Of a DNA stretch of 64,000 bases, positions 21,377 through 33,063 are shown piece after piece (positions within the stretch are counted from its first letter, which is position 1; each line of letters starts with the position of its first letter). The notes under the pieces are model-generated. The model did not search any database, was not told the DNA's origin, and was given only the letters and a program-made list of their open reading frames with translations. The translations under genes and the position numbers were made by a program. The DNA is from Xylona heveae TC161 (taxonomy: Eukaryota; Ascomycota; Xylonomycetes; Xylonales; Xylonaceae). The stretch is taken from assembly GCF_001619985.1 (NCBI RefSeq), contig NW_017264196.1, positions 1,116,001 to 1,180,000 of the forward strand. Reading direction: 5' to 3'.

Positions 21377-23600
21377 GTTAACTCCTTTAAAATTCCGAAC
21401 TAGCCACGGTCTGTCGGTGCTTGTCTCCGATTTCTTTCATCATGCTCTTGGAAAAGTGAAATCCATTCAAATCCTGTTTTGACTTGCACTGCAGTTGGCA
21501 GACGGTATGTGGGGCTTCGATGTTCTGCTGAAATACTTATAACATGGAGATCTGATTGCAACTCTGAAGTGCTCTAGACAGACATATGGGTGAGCCATGA
21601 ATTTTCTTCAGCGAAGATGGTGAGCGTCTGCAGTGGCAGACACCACAAGATCAAGTGTGAATTAATTGCCGTAAGAGATCCTCAATTGCAACGCGCAATG
21701 AATGACTCCGGTTTCTTCCAGGTGTGCTTTGCTTGGGGATTCGTGGACTGATAATGTCCAATTTTAAACTGCCAAAGGGCAAGTTTATGTGATTGGACTT
21801 ATATAGTCAATATCCTGTTGCATCAAGCTTACAGATCTTTGTACTGTGTGTTTTAGTTGTCGAGTCGGTAGAATCTGAATCGCTGTCATTCTGATGGTAG
21901 CCTTTTAGGCTTGATGATTGGTACATGGTATTGTTGATTATTGAATGCAAACTGTGCTTGTATCCCATCTGGATTATCCCATCTTGAACGGTTCTTCAGG
22001 CTGACAAGCTTCTAGATACTGTTAGACCGTTCGCTGTCTCCAGGAAACCAAGAATTTACTTCTTCTTTTCTTTGTCTCTTCTTCCATACAATCTCCGGCA
22101 TCTGTTCCAAACCAAGGGCCCAATGAGCATCTTGTTTTGAAGTTGTGGACGTCGCCGTTTAGCGTAATTCGTTTCAATAAGCTGACACATGAGCTTGATG
22201 TTCCATGCAATACTACTGTTAGGCAGCTTTGTATATCATCCTCTTTGATAGTAAAATGACCGGTCCTGTGGGATGCTTCTTATCATCTGGATATTTGATA
22301 GTCGTATTCATCGAGCTCATCAGAGAGCTTGCCGATATCGTCATTAGCCGACTGATCATCATTTATAAACTGATTGACTTCGGGGGGGTATAGTTGGATC
22401 AGTAACGATGATCTCTGGAGTGACGACCGAAGCGTGTGCTCACCTCACGTCAGTTGATCAGACGAGTTTGTTTTTGAGCCGATTTAATGTATCATTCAAA
22501 GAGGAAGGAGCGAGGCGGCCATGACCGGCCGACCCTATACTTTATCATATGAGCAACAATTAAACCCTAGCGCTGTAAGCTGCAGTTTCTGCATCTCTTA
22601 GAACTTTGAATCTGTTTGCTTTCTAAAAAAAGGTGCTGCTGCATCGCATTTTTGGCTTGGTCTTCCGGTATGAGAATTCATCATTAGCTTTATATACGAA
22701 GACGTTCTCCCCCGTGGTTGTGTAATACCTGTATGTCAAGGTACCGAAGACTGCAATTTATCTTAGGTAGGTTATATGCAGTTGTCGAACATAGTTCATC
22801 AAAAGTTATTTTCCCTAAGTCGACCTTTATTTCCTTTTTCAATCACATTGTGACTCACAACCGGCCACATTGAGCAGTGTTTGATGAAAGACACACTCAT
22901 TCTTCCAGCTGTTATAATTCATCAAAACAATTTGAGAAGAGGGTACCACCCGAATAATTGCCTCTGTTAGTAGCCCAAGGGCATATAAATAGACCTATGG
23001 TGCCACTGGATTCCTCTCTTGCTGCCGCCCAAATTTAGTGTAGAGAGTCTAGACAATATGATATGTTGTTGTCTTTTATTTAACTATATACCCCTATTTG
23101 CGCAATTGGAGTACCATATCTTCATATGAATTTTTCAGTGCCTGAGTCCTAATATTTAACACACGTGGGTAGTTCAAGTAAGGGGGTATAGGGATTATAT
23201 ATCAGAAGTTCAGAACAAATAGGGCGGAGATGTACCGCTGGAAGTCTTTTCATAGTTGTATAGACCATCCTATGTGAATGCTATGGCCATGTGAAGTGTA
23301 AGTTTTACTTATCAGTAAGGGAAGGGGCCAAAGACTTGTGAATGTTGAAATTTATCAGAGGCGCAAAGGTAATCCTGCTCTTAAGCAAACATGCATTCAA
23401 CGGAGTCAAATGTTGAAGGGTCAATTTATTTTCCGATCCCATATTTTGCAACTGCTATGTCTATGTTCACCGCCGTATCTGCGACTGGTCATACAACGCA
23501 GGAACAAATGTAATGCCAGTAGGCGAATATTTAAAATGAATAGGTCTCCGCAAATCTATTAAATTTTATATATGCGATATAGCCCGCACTGAACTACCAT
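21377..23600. other. Gene-poor stretch, nothing recognised
   Basis: AT-rich, without long open frames on either strand. A few short coding-like pieces on the minus strand (about 21400-21520) may belong to the locus ending at 21376. The right end holds the 3' flank of CTF18. Confidence 0.4.
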
Positions 23601-26600
23601 CTATAACTCACTGAGCAAATCCGCCAGGGTAACTGGCTTTCTGACCGCATTTGAGAACCCTTCATGAAAACTAACCCACACTTTATTCTCCTGTGTTTCC
23701 GCAACTGCAGGCGAACCGTCTTCTCCGGAATGCTTAGACTTGCGTCGTTTCTTTCTATTCTCTGCACCTGTGCCTGAAGCATTCTCTTCATCTTCCCCAT
23801 CGGTAGCAATTCCTTTCAGACCAGGAGCAAGAGCGCCTGTGTGCTTCCTCGCTTCGTTGATGATCCGGCCGAAAAAGTCCCGTTTGAGTTCTTTTGTATT
23901 CTGGATAGCTTCGCTGAGTAAAGCCGCGGACTTGTCTTTTGCATGTTTGGTGGATTTGGATTTCGACTCTGAAGGAAGTTCTTCGTCGTCGTCATGGCCA
24001 CCGCGTTTGTATCGCGCTTGTCGAGCCGCGGCGTTTTGACGGACCAAGTATTTCTGATATTCTTGCTCAAGGACTTGCCGGACAGCATAGCGTGTTGGGA
24101 CAGAAGTAAGCAGCGAACTAGAGGCTGTCTCAAAAGAGCAAAGGGCATCGATTGGCCTTGAAAGATTCCGTTAGTCTCGGGGCGGCAGGTGTAAAACAAG
24201 ATCAAGTAGACTACTTACGGCTCCATTCGATAAATGAACCCTCCATGACCGCCCTGTTCAGTCTCAACTCTACTTCGGTGAAATGTAACACCTACTCCGC
24301 CCATTACTTCGACTGCCCGGTCAACCATATCCTTTTCACTCTGTTTGCGAACGGAGGCTACGCTCTTTTGGTCGCCGCTGCCGCCGACCACTACTGGCTT
24401 GACGTCCGGAGTTAGTAGCTGCATTAAGTAAGGAAGCAACTCGGAAGATATTGACTCCGGAGACCGGAATGAACGTAAAAGAGGCAGGGAGAGTGCCGAT
24501 TGGAGTGATAGCAAGACGGAGCGGTTGTGCTTCTCTGCTTCGTACGCTTCAAAGTCCGCGCGAAGGCCGGTGAACGGAGTAGGTTCGACCAATTCATCGT
24601 CACCTCCACGTGCCCCACGCTCGTAGCTTGAGTCTGCCCAGGACTGGTCTCGCAAGGGAGAGGCAAAAAGATAGTGAAATGCAAGCGCCGACTGGCTCAA
24701 GTACGGATTCAACTCCCATTCTTGGCTAGTATATACTTTGGAAGACATGATATCGTGAAATTGTAGCCAATCATAAGCTGAATTTGGCTTAGAAAGGAAG
24801 GTGTCGTCCTGGAAGCGGTGAGTTGGGTAACCAGAGAAACACTCTGATGACAATTAGCACAAACGGGCAGCCAATCTGACATGAATGCAATGATGAACCC
24901 ACCAGTCATGACGCGGTCGTATTCGCCGCTTGCATCAATCATATCGCGCAATCGCTCCATGGCGTATCGTTTGCCCACTTCTGCCACTCCTACTTTCCCA
25001 CCAGGTGCTGATTTGGCTTCCTTCGGGTGGCCTGGATCAATAGGCTTTGGAAACCCTGCACCTTCGAGGAATACTCGTTCGACAACTTCTCTAGCCCCGC
25101 CCCGACCGAGACCCCGAGCGCTGCCACCGCCATGTGAAAGATCGTTGATGACATGTCGCTCTACCCACTTCTTTGTCAGGCGCATTGGCTCTACCAGTGT
25201 AGGATCGGCTGTAGACTTGAGCTTTCGAGCGATCCATTCTGCAACCACCAGAACACCACGTAAATCGCCTTCACCACTGCCACTGTCATTAGGTCCTCCG
25301 CCTTCTCTTCTACTCCTGAGTCCCCACGTAGCTTCGCACAGTCGGCGAACTGCATCGCTGTCACATGGGAATCCTTCCTTCTCAAATATAGTTTTCACTC
25401 GAGGAATGACCATATTGATAGGAGGTTTGCGCACATGGATAATCTCAGCTAGGCTTGACTGTCGTAATGGGCGTAGAGATGGATGATACACATCATTGCA
25501 GATGAGTATAAGGGGTCTCATCAGACGGAAGCTGTCTCCTTTTTTCTTTTTTCCATTCGCGGAGGAGCTCGATTGGTCCAGTGAGTTGCTATTTTTCTGG
25601 TCAAGAAGAACCAGGTCAATTAAAGCTTTGACAAAACCACCCTCACCTCCACTGCCGCTGCTTCCGCCAACAACTCCGTCCACCTCATCCACCACTACGC
25701 AGACTGGGCGGCCTGCTCGCCGCTCCTTTCCTGATGCGGTCTTCACGTCAACCCCTTTCACGTTCTCCGTGCCAACGCTGTCCCGAATTCTTCCCCGGAC
25801 CACATCTCGACTGCGGTCGTCGCTGGCATTGATTTCCAGAACCTCATACCCAGCTTGTCTCGCGCAGACATGGGCCAAGGTAGTTTTACCCAGCCCTGGA
25901 GGGCCTGTCAACATCAGAATTTTCCGATGAGAACGTTCCTCCGCGGCAGCTTGCATTTTCGCTGACATAGGCTTATGCCGTGCTGAGCCCGGAAAGACAA
26001 TCGGGTCCCATTTTTTTAACCACCACAGCACTGACCGGTGTGTTCTCTCGTCTCCCACAAGTTCTGTGAATTTCTTTGCGCGGTATTTTTCGGTCCACAT
26101 CATCGTCCTGCCTCTTTTGTCGGTTGAAGGTTGCGGAAGAGACGTCTCTACCGAGGGTCGCGCTGAGCTATTTTCCGCCGCTGCTGACTCTTGTGCAGAC
26201 CTCTTATCTTCTTCTGTATTTTCATCAATCAACCGATGTACGTCGATGCCATAGTAACTCTTCTTTGCGCGACCTGGCGCTGTAGTTGATCTTGCTGCAG
26301 CCATGTCTTGGAAAGACGTTGGGTTTGTGGCAGCTTTGCGGAACGTCGTGTACGTCTTTCCAGAGCATGTTCGTATTGGTATGGTAGTTCTGGACGACAA
26401 CGATGGAAGTTTGGGTAAGAATGATGGCGTAGTTTGAGGTTTATGGGCGTCCCGACGTTGTTCGAACCTGCCAAATGGGGCAGGTCGGGCAGGTTCACTT
26501 GGTGGGGTTATTTGGGTAGGATGGTCGTGCAATTTATGCTGCAGTTCCTGGTCTTTGGGTCGAGAAACATCTGTCGTTTCCATTTCTTTTAGAGCCTCAA

Positions 26601-27165
26601 AGCCATCCTCATCGTCTTCATCGTCAATAATGAACCCGGCCATTGTTTTCGGTGCAGTTGTGGTCTGCGTTGATGGCCTCTTGTCTTGGGTCACATGTCT
26701 GTGATGCTGCGGAGGGGGCGAAGAGCTTGGAGGGAAAGCAACTGGAGAAGATATTAATGCCATGTTGGCTTGTCGCGGAGAGGAAGGCGGAGGCGTATCC
26801 AACGAAGATGAAAGAAATGGCAGTGGGTTATCAAGCCGAAGTCTTTTCTTTATGGGTGTATCTGCAATAACTCCAATATCAGTAAATGATATTTTCGCGG
26901 CCAATTAGGGTTGGTATTGTAGACCTGGCAGGTAGTCGTCCTCGCTCCTAAACACGTCTTTTAATTTCCAGGCCCGGTGCTGAATGACGATTCCTTGGCG
27001 AGATTTCTGTGCTGCCGCCTCCTCACGTTGAAGTTGGATGGCCTCGAGACGGTCGGCTTCGCTGGATGGATGTACAATTGCTGGTAGAGGGTCGTTTGCT
27101 TCTGAATGGAGATGAACGGCGGGATCGAATGAGGAGGGAAAGGACGGCGGTGAAGAGAAATCCAT
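23601..27165 (-). CDS. CTF18: Chromosome transmission fidelity protein 18, alternative clamp-loader large subunit
   Basis: Four exons (27165-26925, 26861-24903, 24843-24219, 24156-23601; introns 63, 59 and 62 bases) give 1126 residues. The AAA+ core follows the RFC1/Ctf18 pattern: MMWTEKYRAKKFTELVGDE entry, LMLTGPPGLGKTTLAHVCA Walker A, EINASDDRS, VCVVVDEVDGVVGG Walker B, ILICNDVYHPSLRPLR sensor region. The C-terminus KVWVSFHEGFSNAVRKPVT followed by a leucine-rich end is the conserved tail that contacts Dcc1-Ctf8 and Pol epsilon. The Ctf18-RFC complex loads PCNA at forks and supports sister chromatid cohesion and the replication checkpoint. The start chosen is MDFSSPPSFPSSFD; an in-frame ATG 15 codons upstream (27210) is also possible. 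Confidence 0.92.
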
Positions 27166-28229
27166 GGCGAAGACTGTCAATCCATGGTGATTGGCTCTAT
27201 TGTTGCCCAAGCAGTCTCCATAATCCGTATATCAGGGTATCGCCAATCTGTCCGATGCTTCATTGAGATCGTCGATAAGGGTTTCTGTTCAATATACGAC
27301 GCGTGACGCGCTGGGACTCCTGTCGCGTTAGCCATTATCCACTTCTGGTATAGCGTCTCGAATGAAACGCGTTCCATATCCGGTTAGCTTGTATTTGAGT
27401 CCGTGGACTTTGGCACCGCAACCTGAGATGGACCCCTATACAGATTCAGACCGGCAAACTCGCGTTGCATAGCAATCATGAGTAATAGTCACTTACTACA
27501 TCAAAATACAGATCTTTCTCGGCTCCCTCTTCCTCTTCTTTATATAGTAAGCTGGATTGTTTTGATGATTTTACTGCGTGTTTCCTCCACTAATGCCACT
27601 CTGACGACAGTTACCGTAAGCGACGTCAAGCGAGCCACGCGAGGGCCAAGCCTTATCGCTTATTCTCCGCTTCCTCCACCCCGCCTTCGCCTCCGCTCGA
27701 GTGACCAGCCACCTTGTAATGCTGCGACCACCCTCTTCTGTTCCTGAATCCTGCAACCTCCTTCTGCGTCGATCATCTCCAGATCATGGCAATCAATGCC
27801 TGGCAGGCGAAATATCGAATCATTCTCGCCACCATTCATGACTGAATTAGTCTACCCTGCGCAACAGTGCAAACATCCTGTGACAGCGCTTCTATTATCA
27901 TTGAGCCGTGTGAACTGATAATATACGTTCAACTCTCTCGCCTGCGCCACATTTGCGAACTTAGCTAGCGACTGACGTTGGATCGATCTCATCGCATGCA
28001 CATCCCTGCGTACGACCTGCGCATCCACTATCGCGATTTTGCCTATCAAAACAGTCGACGTCTTCGCATGGCCAATCCTAACATTAGCGAAGCCACGGCC
28101 AAGACCTTTGCTGAGTGAGTCTTGTCTCACCCACTTGTCCCCATTGCTACGCTATTGGCCGCTCGGTTTTCCCTCGATTTCAAGTTGTGTAAACTCAGTT
28201 AACTCTCCCAGCTAACCACGACATTCGTC
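27166..28229. promoter_or_regulatory. Divergent promoter region between CTF18 and the BTB gene
   Basis: About 1.06 kb. On the CTF18 side an upstream open frame of 66 codons (27377-27177, minus) ends 11 bases before the chosen CTF18 start. CT-rich leader-like sequence precedes the BTB gene. No other gene is supported. Confidence 0.45.
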
Positions 28230-29036
28230 ATGTTCCCCTCCAGACTTCTCTCCGGTCCGATCGTCGACATCCACGTCGGTTCCGACGAAAACAAACGGTC
28301 CTGGTCGCTGCATCGCAACCTCCTTTGCCATCACAGTGACTACTTTGCCGAAGTTTTTCCCGAAGATGCGAAGAAAAAGTCTGGCCACCAACTCGATTTA
28401 CCTGAAGACGATCCTGGCGGGTTCGAGTTACTTGTGAAGTGGCTCTACCAAGGCCGCATTGACGATGTATCAGACATGCCGGTTGAGCGCAAATGGGATT
28501 ACGCGACAGCATGTCAGAAGCTGTATGTGCTGTGTGAGAGGTTCAATATTTCGCAGCTCAAGAATGTTGCCATGGATCAATATCGGAAAGGTATTCATCA
28601 AGCCGGCTTGGTTCCAGATCCTGAGGAGATCAAGCCAATCTATGATAAAGCCGCTCCTGGCTCACCATTCCGAAAACTAGTCATTCGCATTGCTGCGAGA
28701 CAGATTATGGACCCTGACCAGGACAAAGACGCTCAGTCGTACCGGAGCTGTTTCGAAGGGAATCCAGATTTTGCCGTCGATTTGGTAAATGCGATTCGAG
28801 AAGGGGCGGGCGGTAAATTATTCGCAGATCCGACTGAGGACGGCGATTGCGAGTACCATGAGCATGAGAATGGCGCGTCATGTGAGAGTAAGGAGACGCA
28901 GGTGAACGGCATTGTGAGAGGCAGAGGTCCCAAAGGCAAGGACAAGGGAAAGCAAAGGTCAGTTAGATTTTCTAGCTCTATTCAAGTTAGCGACATAGAT
29001 GATGGGTCTGTGAACGGTTCTCTGATTTGTTCATGA
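28230..29036 (+). CDS. BTB/POZ domain protein
   Basis: 268 residues as an uninterrupted frame. Residues about 8-115 form a BTB/POZ fold: GPIVDIHVGSDENKRSWSLH, then RNLLCHHSDYFAEVF (the HSxYF motif), LPEDDPGGFELLVKWLYQG and a BACK-like start KLYVLCERFNISQLKN. In fungi such short BTB proteins often act as Cullin-3 adaptors or remain unassigned. The tail is charged and disordered, with a basic GPKGKDKGKQR segment. An alternative ending is possible: GTCAGT at 28958 to CATAG at 29067 would remove 110 bases and end with ASDANILSDATE at 29107. I cannot decide between them from sequence alone. Confidence 0.8.
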   Translation: MFPSRLLSGPIVDIHVGSDENKRSWSLHRNLLCHHSDYFAEVFPEDAKKKSGHQLDLPEDDPGGFELLVKWLYQGRIDDVSDMPVERKWDYATACQKLYVLCERFNISQLKNVAMDQYRKGIHQAGLVPDPEEIKPIYDKAAPGSPFRKLVIRIAARQIMDPDQDKDAQSYRSCFEGNPDFAVDLVNAIREGAGGKLFADPTEDGDCEYHEHENGASCESKETQVNGIVRGRGPKGKDKGKQRSVRFSSSIQVSDIDDGSVNGSLICS

Positions 29037-29739
29037 CGTCCGGGGCTAATCGCTGTACCACTCATAGGGCCAGCGATGCAAACATATTGAGCGACGCGAC
29101 GGAATAGAAAACCTCTATTCACCCAGACATTCTTTGAACATTGTCCCCTTTCGTATTATATATTACCTTTCATGTCTGTCGTTTCTTCGATATACCCATT
29201 GGGCTTCGTCTACTTTTTGGTCATTTTAATTTGCGGTCAACGGATTCTGTAATGGCGGATAAATGCAGGAAAGCTCTCGGAATATTTCCCGAGCAATGAG
29301 GAGTTGTGGTTGTCTTTTTCCTTGACTGTTTCATAATGGTGACGATTGTTTGTGAGGGGATCTATGCCACCTCAGTCGGGCTGATATAAGTGGTTACTGT
29401 GAACCTTGATCTTGTATAATTTTGTTCAAATTTCCCTACATAATGCTACCTTCTCTGTGATGAGTTATCAATACTTCATGGTTCCAAATGAAGAGCTCTG
29501 ATATGGCCTTGTAGGAAAACGCATTTGAGTCGCCATCAGACACGCATGCAACGAAGCAGTACGTCACAAATGCAGATCAGACGGGGGTAATTGAGGGGTA
29601 CGTACTCTGTATGCAACAACTCCCAACTATTCGACGTAAACGTGTGATGTATTTGACCGATCTCTCAACACCTTCCTCCATCTTCTTCTATGGTCACCTT
29701 TCTGCATCAGTGAATCCAATTGACAGCGTCACAAACGAT
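29037..29739. other. Intergenic, no gene seen
   Basis: 3' flank of the BTB gene (possibly with a short last exon to 29107) and 5' region of the broken F-box gene. Confidence 0.45.
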
Positions 29740-31731
29740 ATGCCCCCTTCTCTGAGCGATCTCCCGCCAGAACTTCTCTCCCGCATTGTTTTCTTTCTTT
29801 ACCCGACGGGTATTTTCTCACATCGTCGGAAAAAAGGGTCGCGTTTACAGCTCGCATCCTATGCATCCATTTCTCGCTCCTGGCAATTCGCCATTGAGCG
29901 CCACACCTTTTCAAATGTCACAATATCCTCCGATTCTCTATCCGATTTTGAGAAGATTTTTGGTCCGAGGCATGCGCATCGAAGAAATGCCTTGCAGACA
30001 ATATCTTTAATTATTGTCCTGCCAACCTACAGCGACGAGGCCTGTGGCCAATATGAAACTGACGAGGACAAGACACGAAATATCAAGGCTTTCTCAAATG
30101 CAATGCTGACTCCCTCAAAATATTGGAGTCATGGGAGCTGCCTAAATTCGGAATTGGAGCCAACGATGAGCGTTGGAGCAACAAGGCAAAAGATGCATCT
30201 TCCAGGATTATACAATTAGAAAAGGGGAATAGATCACTACTGCCATCTCTAAGTTTGACGCTTCGAACAATCTACTCTCCAATGGATGAGTTTTACCGAA
30301 ACGTTGAGAAACGAGGCGACGATCGACATCTACACAGTCGTGGCCTTCGGCCGGACCTTTTCGAACACCGCTATGATCACTCCTTTTTGCGATTATTGGA
30401 CCCTGCTCGGCTACCACGCATATATCGCGTTCGTCATTTTGGAAATTATACCGACTCTCCGAGCCGTAAAATAGAGCCTGCCTCTATGGTTGCAATCGCA
30501 TCAATATTTCCAAACCTGTGATCATGCACCTTTGGGCTCGATGACAATGAGAAAAAGTTTGCAGTTTTAAGAGCTGGAAATCGATACGGTATGACTCTTT
30601 CATTGCCTTCCCTTTCGCCTTTGACAAATTTCATGTTCCCACTCATATGCGCCAATATTCTGCATTCAGCATCAAATGACTGTTGTTTTGCGCTGGTATT
30701 CCAAGCCTGTCCGGGATATTGATCCTAAAAGATCCAAACGCTAATCTGCGGCCGTTACCTACTCAGGGCTGGCTGAGTCACTTGCAGTCTTGAATCAGCC
30801 ATCTTTGGAGCATTTGCGCATGAATTTCTGCTACATGGATCCCCTGGACCACGAATTCTCTCCGCCAAGTGCTTTGCTTCCAGAAACCCCAAACATAGAT
30901 GATCTGAGCATATCTCTTCGCGGGTCTTTTCATCGCCTTACAAACCTTGTCAGAGTTGAGTTAGGGGGTCTAATCGCCATTTCTCCAGCACTCTTTTGGC
31001 CGCAGATTGAGAAAACAAGTGAAACAAGAAACCCCGAGAATGAGGTCTCCGGGCCTGTCCCCTTCTGGCCTAATCTTCAACTATTGGACATTACGTTTAG
31101 CTTAGTTGCTCCGAATGGTGAATGGTACTTTGAACACGACCTTGACCGGGTATATACTGCTCAGGAGTTTGGTATTGATGAGGAGGGAATTGAAGAGGGA
31201 GTGTTTGTTGATCCTGCCGAGTTTCACATGCTGAATGATGCGGACGATTTTGTGCAAGGTATTGAAAATCTCCAACCTATTGGAAATGCTGGAGGTGCTG
31301 AGAACAACGTTGCGGACAACGACCCGCAAAATATGCATGAAATGAATGGCATGCAGGTCATGGAAACAGCCGGCTATTATGACGAACAACTTGAAGAAGA
31401 GATTATAGGGAACAGACCTGTTTTCGTATCTCGATTTCGGCCCATCCCAGAGCGCATAAACCCACTTTTAATCGCGCTTGCTAAAGCTTCGTCGCCATCA
31501 TGCATGCCATCGCTGCAATTTTTGAGGCTGGAGGCATCCACTTACCGGCGGTATGGTGGTTTTGAACCATCCGATTTTGAAGTGGTCTTCAGAAGAAAAA
31601 CAGTACCGCCCATGGAACTGGATCTGGAGTTTTGGAAATTCCAGCTGGATCGCCACGTCGAGAAGGTCTGGCGCGAAACCGCCATGTGTGGCACAGGCAA
31701 CATTTCAGAACGTATAAATCCCCGATATTAA
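29740..31731 (+). pseudogene. Broken F-box protein gene
   Basis: The start MPPSLSDLPPELLSRIVFFL followed by ASYASISRSWQFAIERHTF is an F-box of the type common in Eurotiomycetes, normally the substrate-binding part of an SCF ubiquitin ligase. The first frame is coherent to about 30115. Protein-like text then continues in another frame from about 30118 (LKILESWELPKFGIG), passes an in-frame TGA at 30519-30521 and remains coherent (CTFGLDDNEKKFAVL) to about 30715. From about 30775 the first frame resumes (LNQPSLEHLRMNFCYMDPLD) to the stop at 31731. A missed intron could explain the last switch, but not the TGA. I call it a recent pseudogene with at least two lesions, unless the assembly has errors. 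Confidence 0.65.
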
Positions 31732-32231
31732 TTCATCACGATGTACGATGCTATGAATCATGTCAAGATTTTGCAGCTTTTCTCTGGATTTTCCTTTATC
31801 CTTTTCCTTTATCCTTTATTTTTATTTTTATTTTTTAGCCCAGAAGGTATTTTTCTTTCGCACGCTCTCTCTCTCTCTAATTCGTCCAAGTTCTATTCGA
31901 AACCCCAACCTCCACAAAATAAATTATTTTCGGTTCTTCTCCATTCCACCTCGATTCTCCACCATGATCCATAAACCCTTGCAAAATTCCTAAAATTCGT
32001 GACTGCATAGAGATGTGCAAATGCAAAAAATTTCTATCACTTCCGATAATACTCCACGTACAGCTTCACTCGCGGCACACTTGAAATGATTTCTTCTCCT
32101 CTGCTTTACTTTCTGCTTTATACTTGCTTTACTCCATTCTAGCACCCGTCACGCATCATGTTCCGTGCCCTATAGCACAGCTAAAAGGCAACATTTTGTG
32201 CTGCTGCGGACTTTCATGGTTCATAAATCAC
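31732..32231. other. Intergenic, no gene seen
   Basis: AT-rich, with T-rich and CT-rich runs near 31795-31880; 3' flank of the F-box locus and 5' flank of the tRNA. Confidence 0.45.
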
Positions 32232-32237
32232 TATAAA
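32232..32237 (+). promoter_or_regulatory. TATA-like element upstream of tRNA-Arg
   Basis: TATAAA lies 25 bases before the tRNA. Upstream TATA boxes are seen before many fungal tRNA genes; the function here is inferred. Confidence 0.35.
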
Positions 32238-32256
32238 TTCCCATATTTCAACAATT

Positions 32257-32328
32257 GGCCTAATGGCCCAATGGCAAGGCGCTTGACTACGAATCAAGAG
32301 ATTCCAGGTTCGACCCCTGGTTAGGTCA
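32257..32328 (+). tRNA. tRNA-Arg (anticodon ACG)
   Basis: A 72-base cloverleaf folds without an intron. Acceptor GGCCTAA pairs with TTAGGTC (one G-T), the D arm is GCC/GGC, the anticodon arm CTTGA-CTACGAA-TCAAG places ACG at 32289-32291, the T arm is CCAGG-TTCGACC-CCTGG, and A is the discriminator base. The ACG anticodon, read as ICG after deamination, decodes CGU, CGC and CGA. CCA is not encoded, as expected in a eukaryote. Confidence 0.96.
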
Positions 32329-32330
32329 TC

Positions 32331-32336
32331 TTTTTT
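32331..32336 (+). terminator. Pol III T-run terminator of tRNA-Arg
   Basis: Six T bases begin three bases after the discriminator. Confidence 0.8.
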
Positions 32337-33063
32337 GTCCTCCAACGGTCCTCGGACGGCTCGCGGCCGTCCAATTCTCATTTTTTTCCACTTCCGAGGT
32401 TCCGCTTCTCGGCAACTTTTTTTTGGGTTGCTTTTAGTGCGGGTTAACAAGCGTTTAGTTAGCGTGGGTTGTTAGTGCAGGCGTTGGCGCTACGTCATGC
32501 CTCCTGGCTTTTAGCTACGATATTGGCTGGCCGGTACGGATACTACGTACAATCTACCGCTGTCCGTAGAACTGAATTGTGGTTATCCCATACAGTAAGT
32601 TTATTATAGCCATGGGACAATGTAGTTAGTGCCGGCTGGGTAAGACTTACAGCGGGCTTCTCAACTGTATTGTAACGAGGACTACCTTAACGTGCTGCTG
32701 GACTTAGCGGAAACGTCACATCAAAGGGGACGAGTTACTGTACTGTATAATAGGGAATTGATACAAGGATAAATGATGCTGGCGAAATGAAGAACTTTTG
32801 AAATATAGTAACAGAAAAGTCTGGCGGAAGGAAATTACTAGATTCTAATGTTTTGAGAGAGAAGAGGTTGTCATGTTTACGGACTTGTGTCACTTGTCGT
32901 TAATGGAGCGCTTCCCTTTGTTTTTTGGTAGTAATCTTGTTTCTGTCCTGCTCTTTAGCTCACATTGTCCTTTGCAAGGCGGGGACGGAATCGATTTGCA
33001 AGCCGTGTCTTATACGTCTATGATGCCCGTCGCTCTCTCAATACTTCGGGGCCCCGTTCTAAA
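32337..33063. other. Intergenic, no gene seen
   Basis: No convincing gene; it includes the 3' flank of the minus-strand AIM9-like gene. Confidence 0.45.

Noticed and set aside
22330-22560. Possible retroelement end sequence
   Set aside because: Only vague resemblance to fungal LTR ends; no paired repeat or coding part next to it.
27478-27747. 89-codon plus-strand frame with a hydrophobic segment
   Set aside because: It lies in the CTF18/BTB divergent promoter, has low-complexity ends, and shows no family likeness.
32214-32450. Minus-strand open frame across the tRNA
   Set aside because: It is a shadow of the tRNA-Arg gene; such antisense frames are a known artefact.
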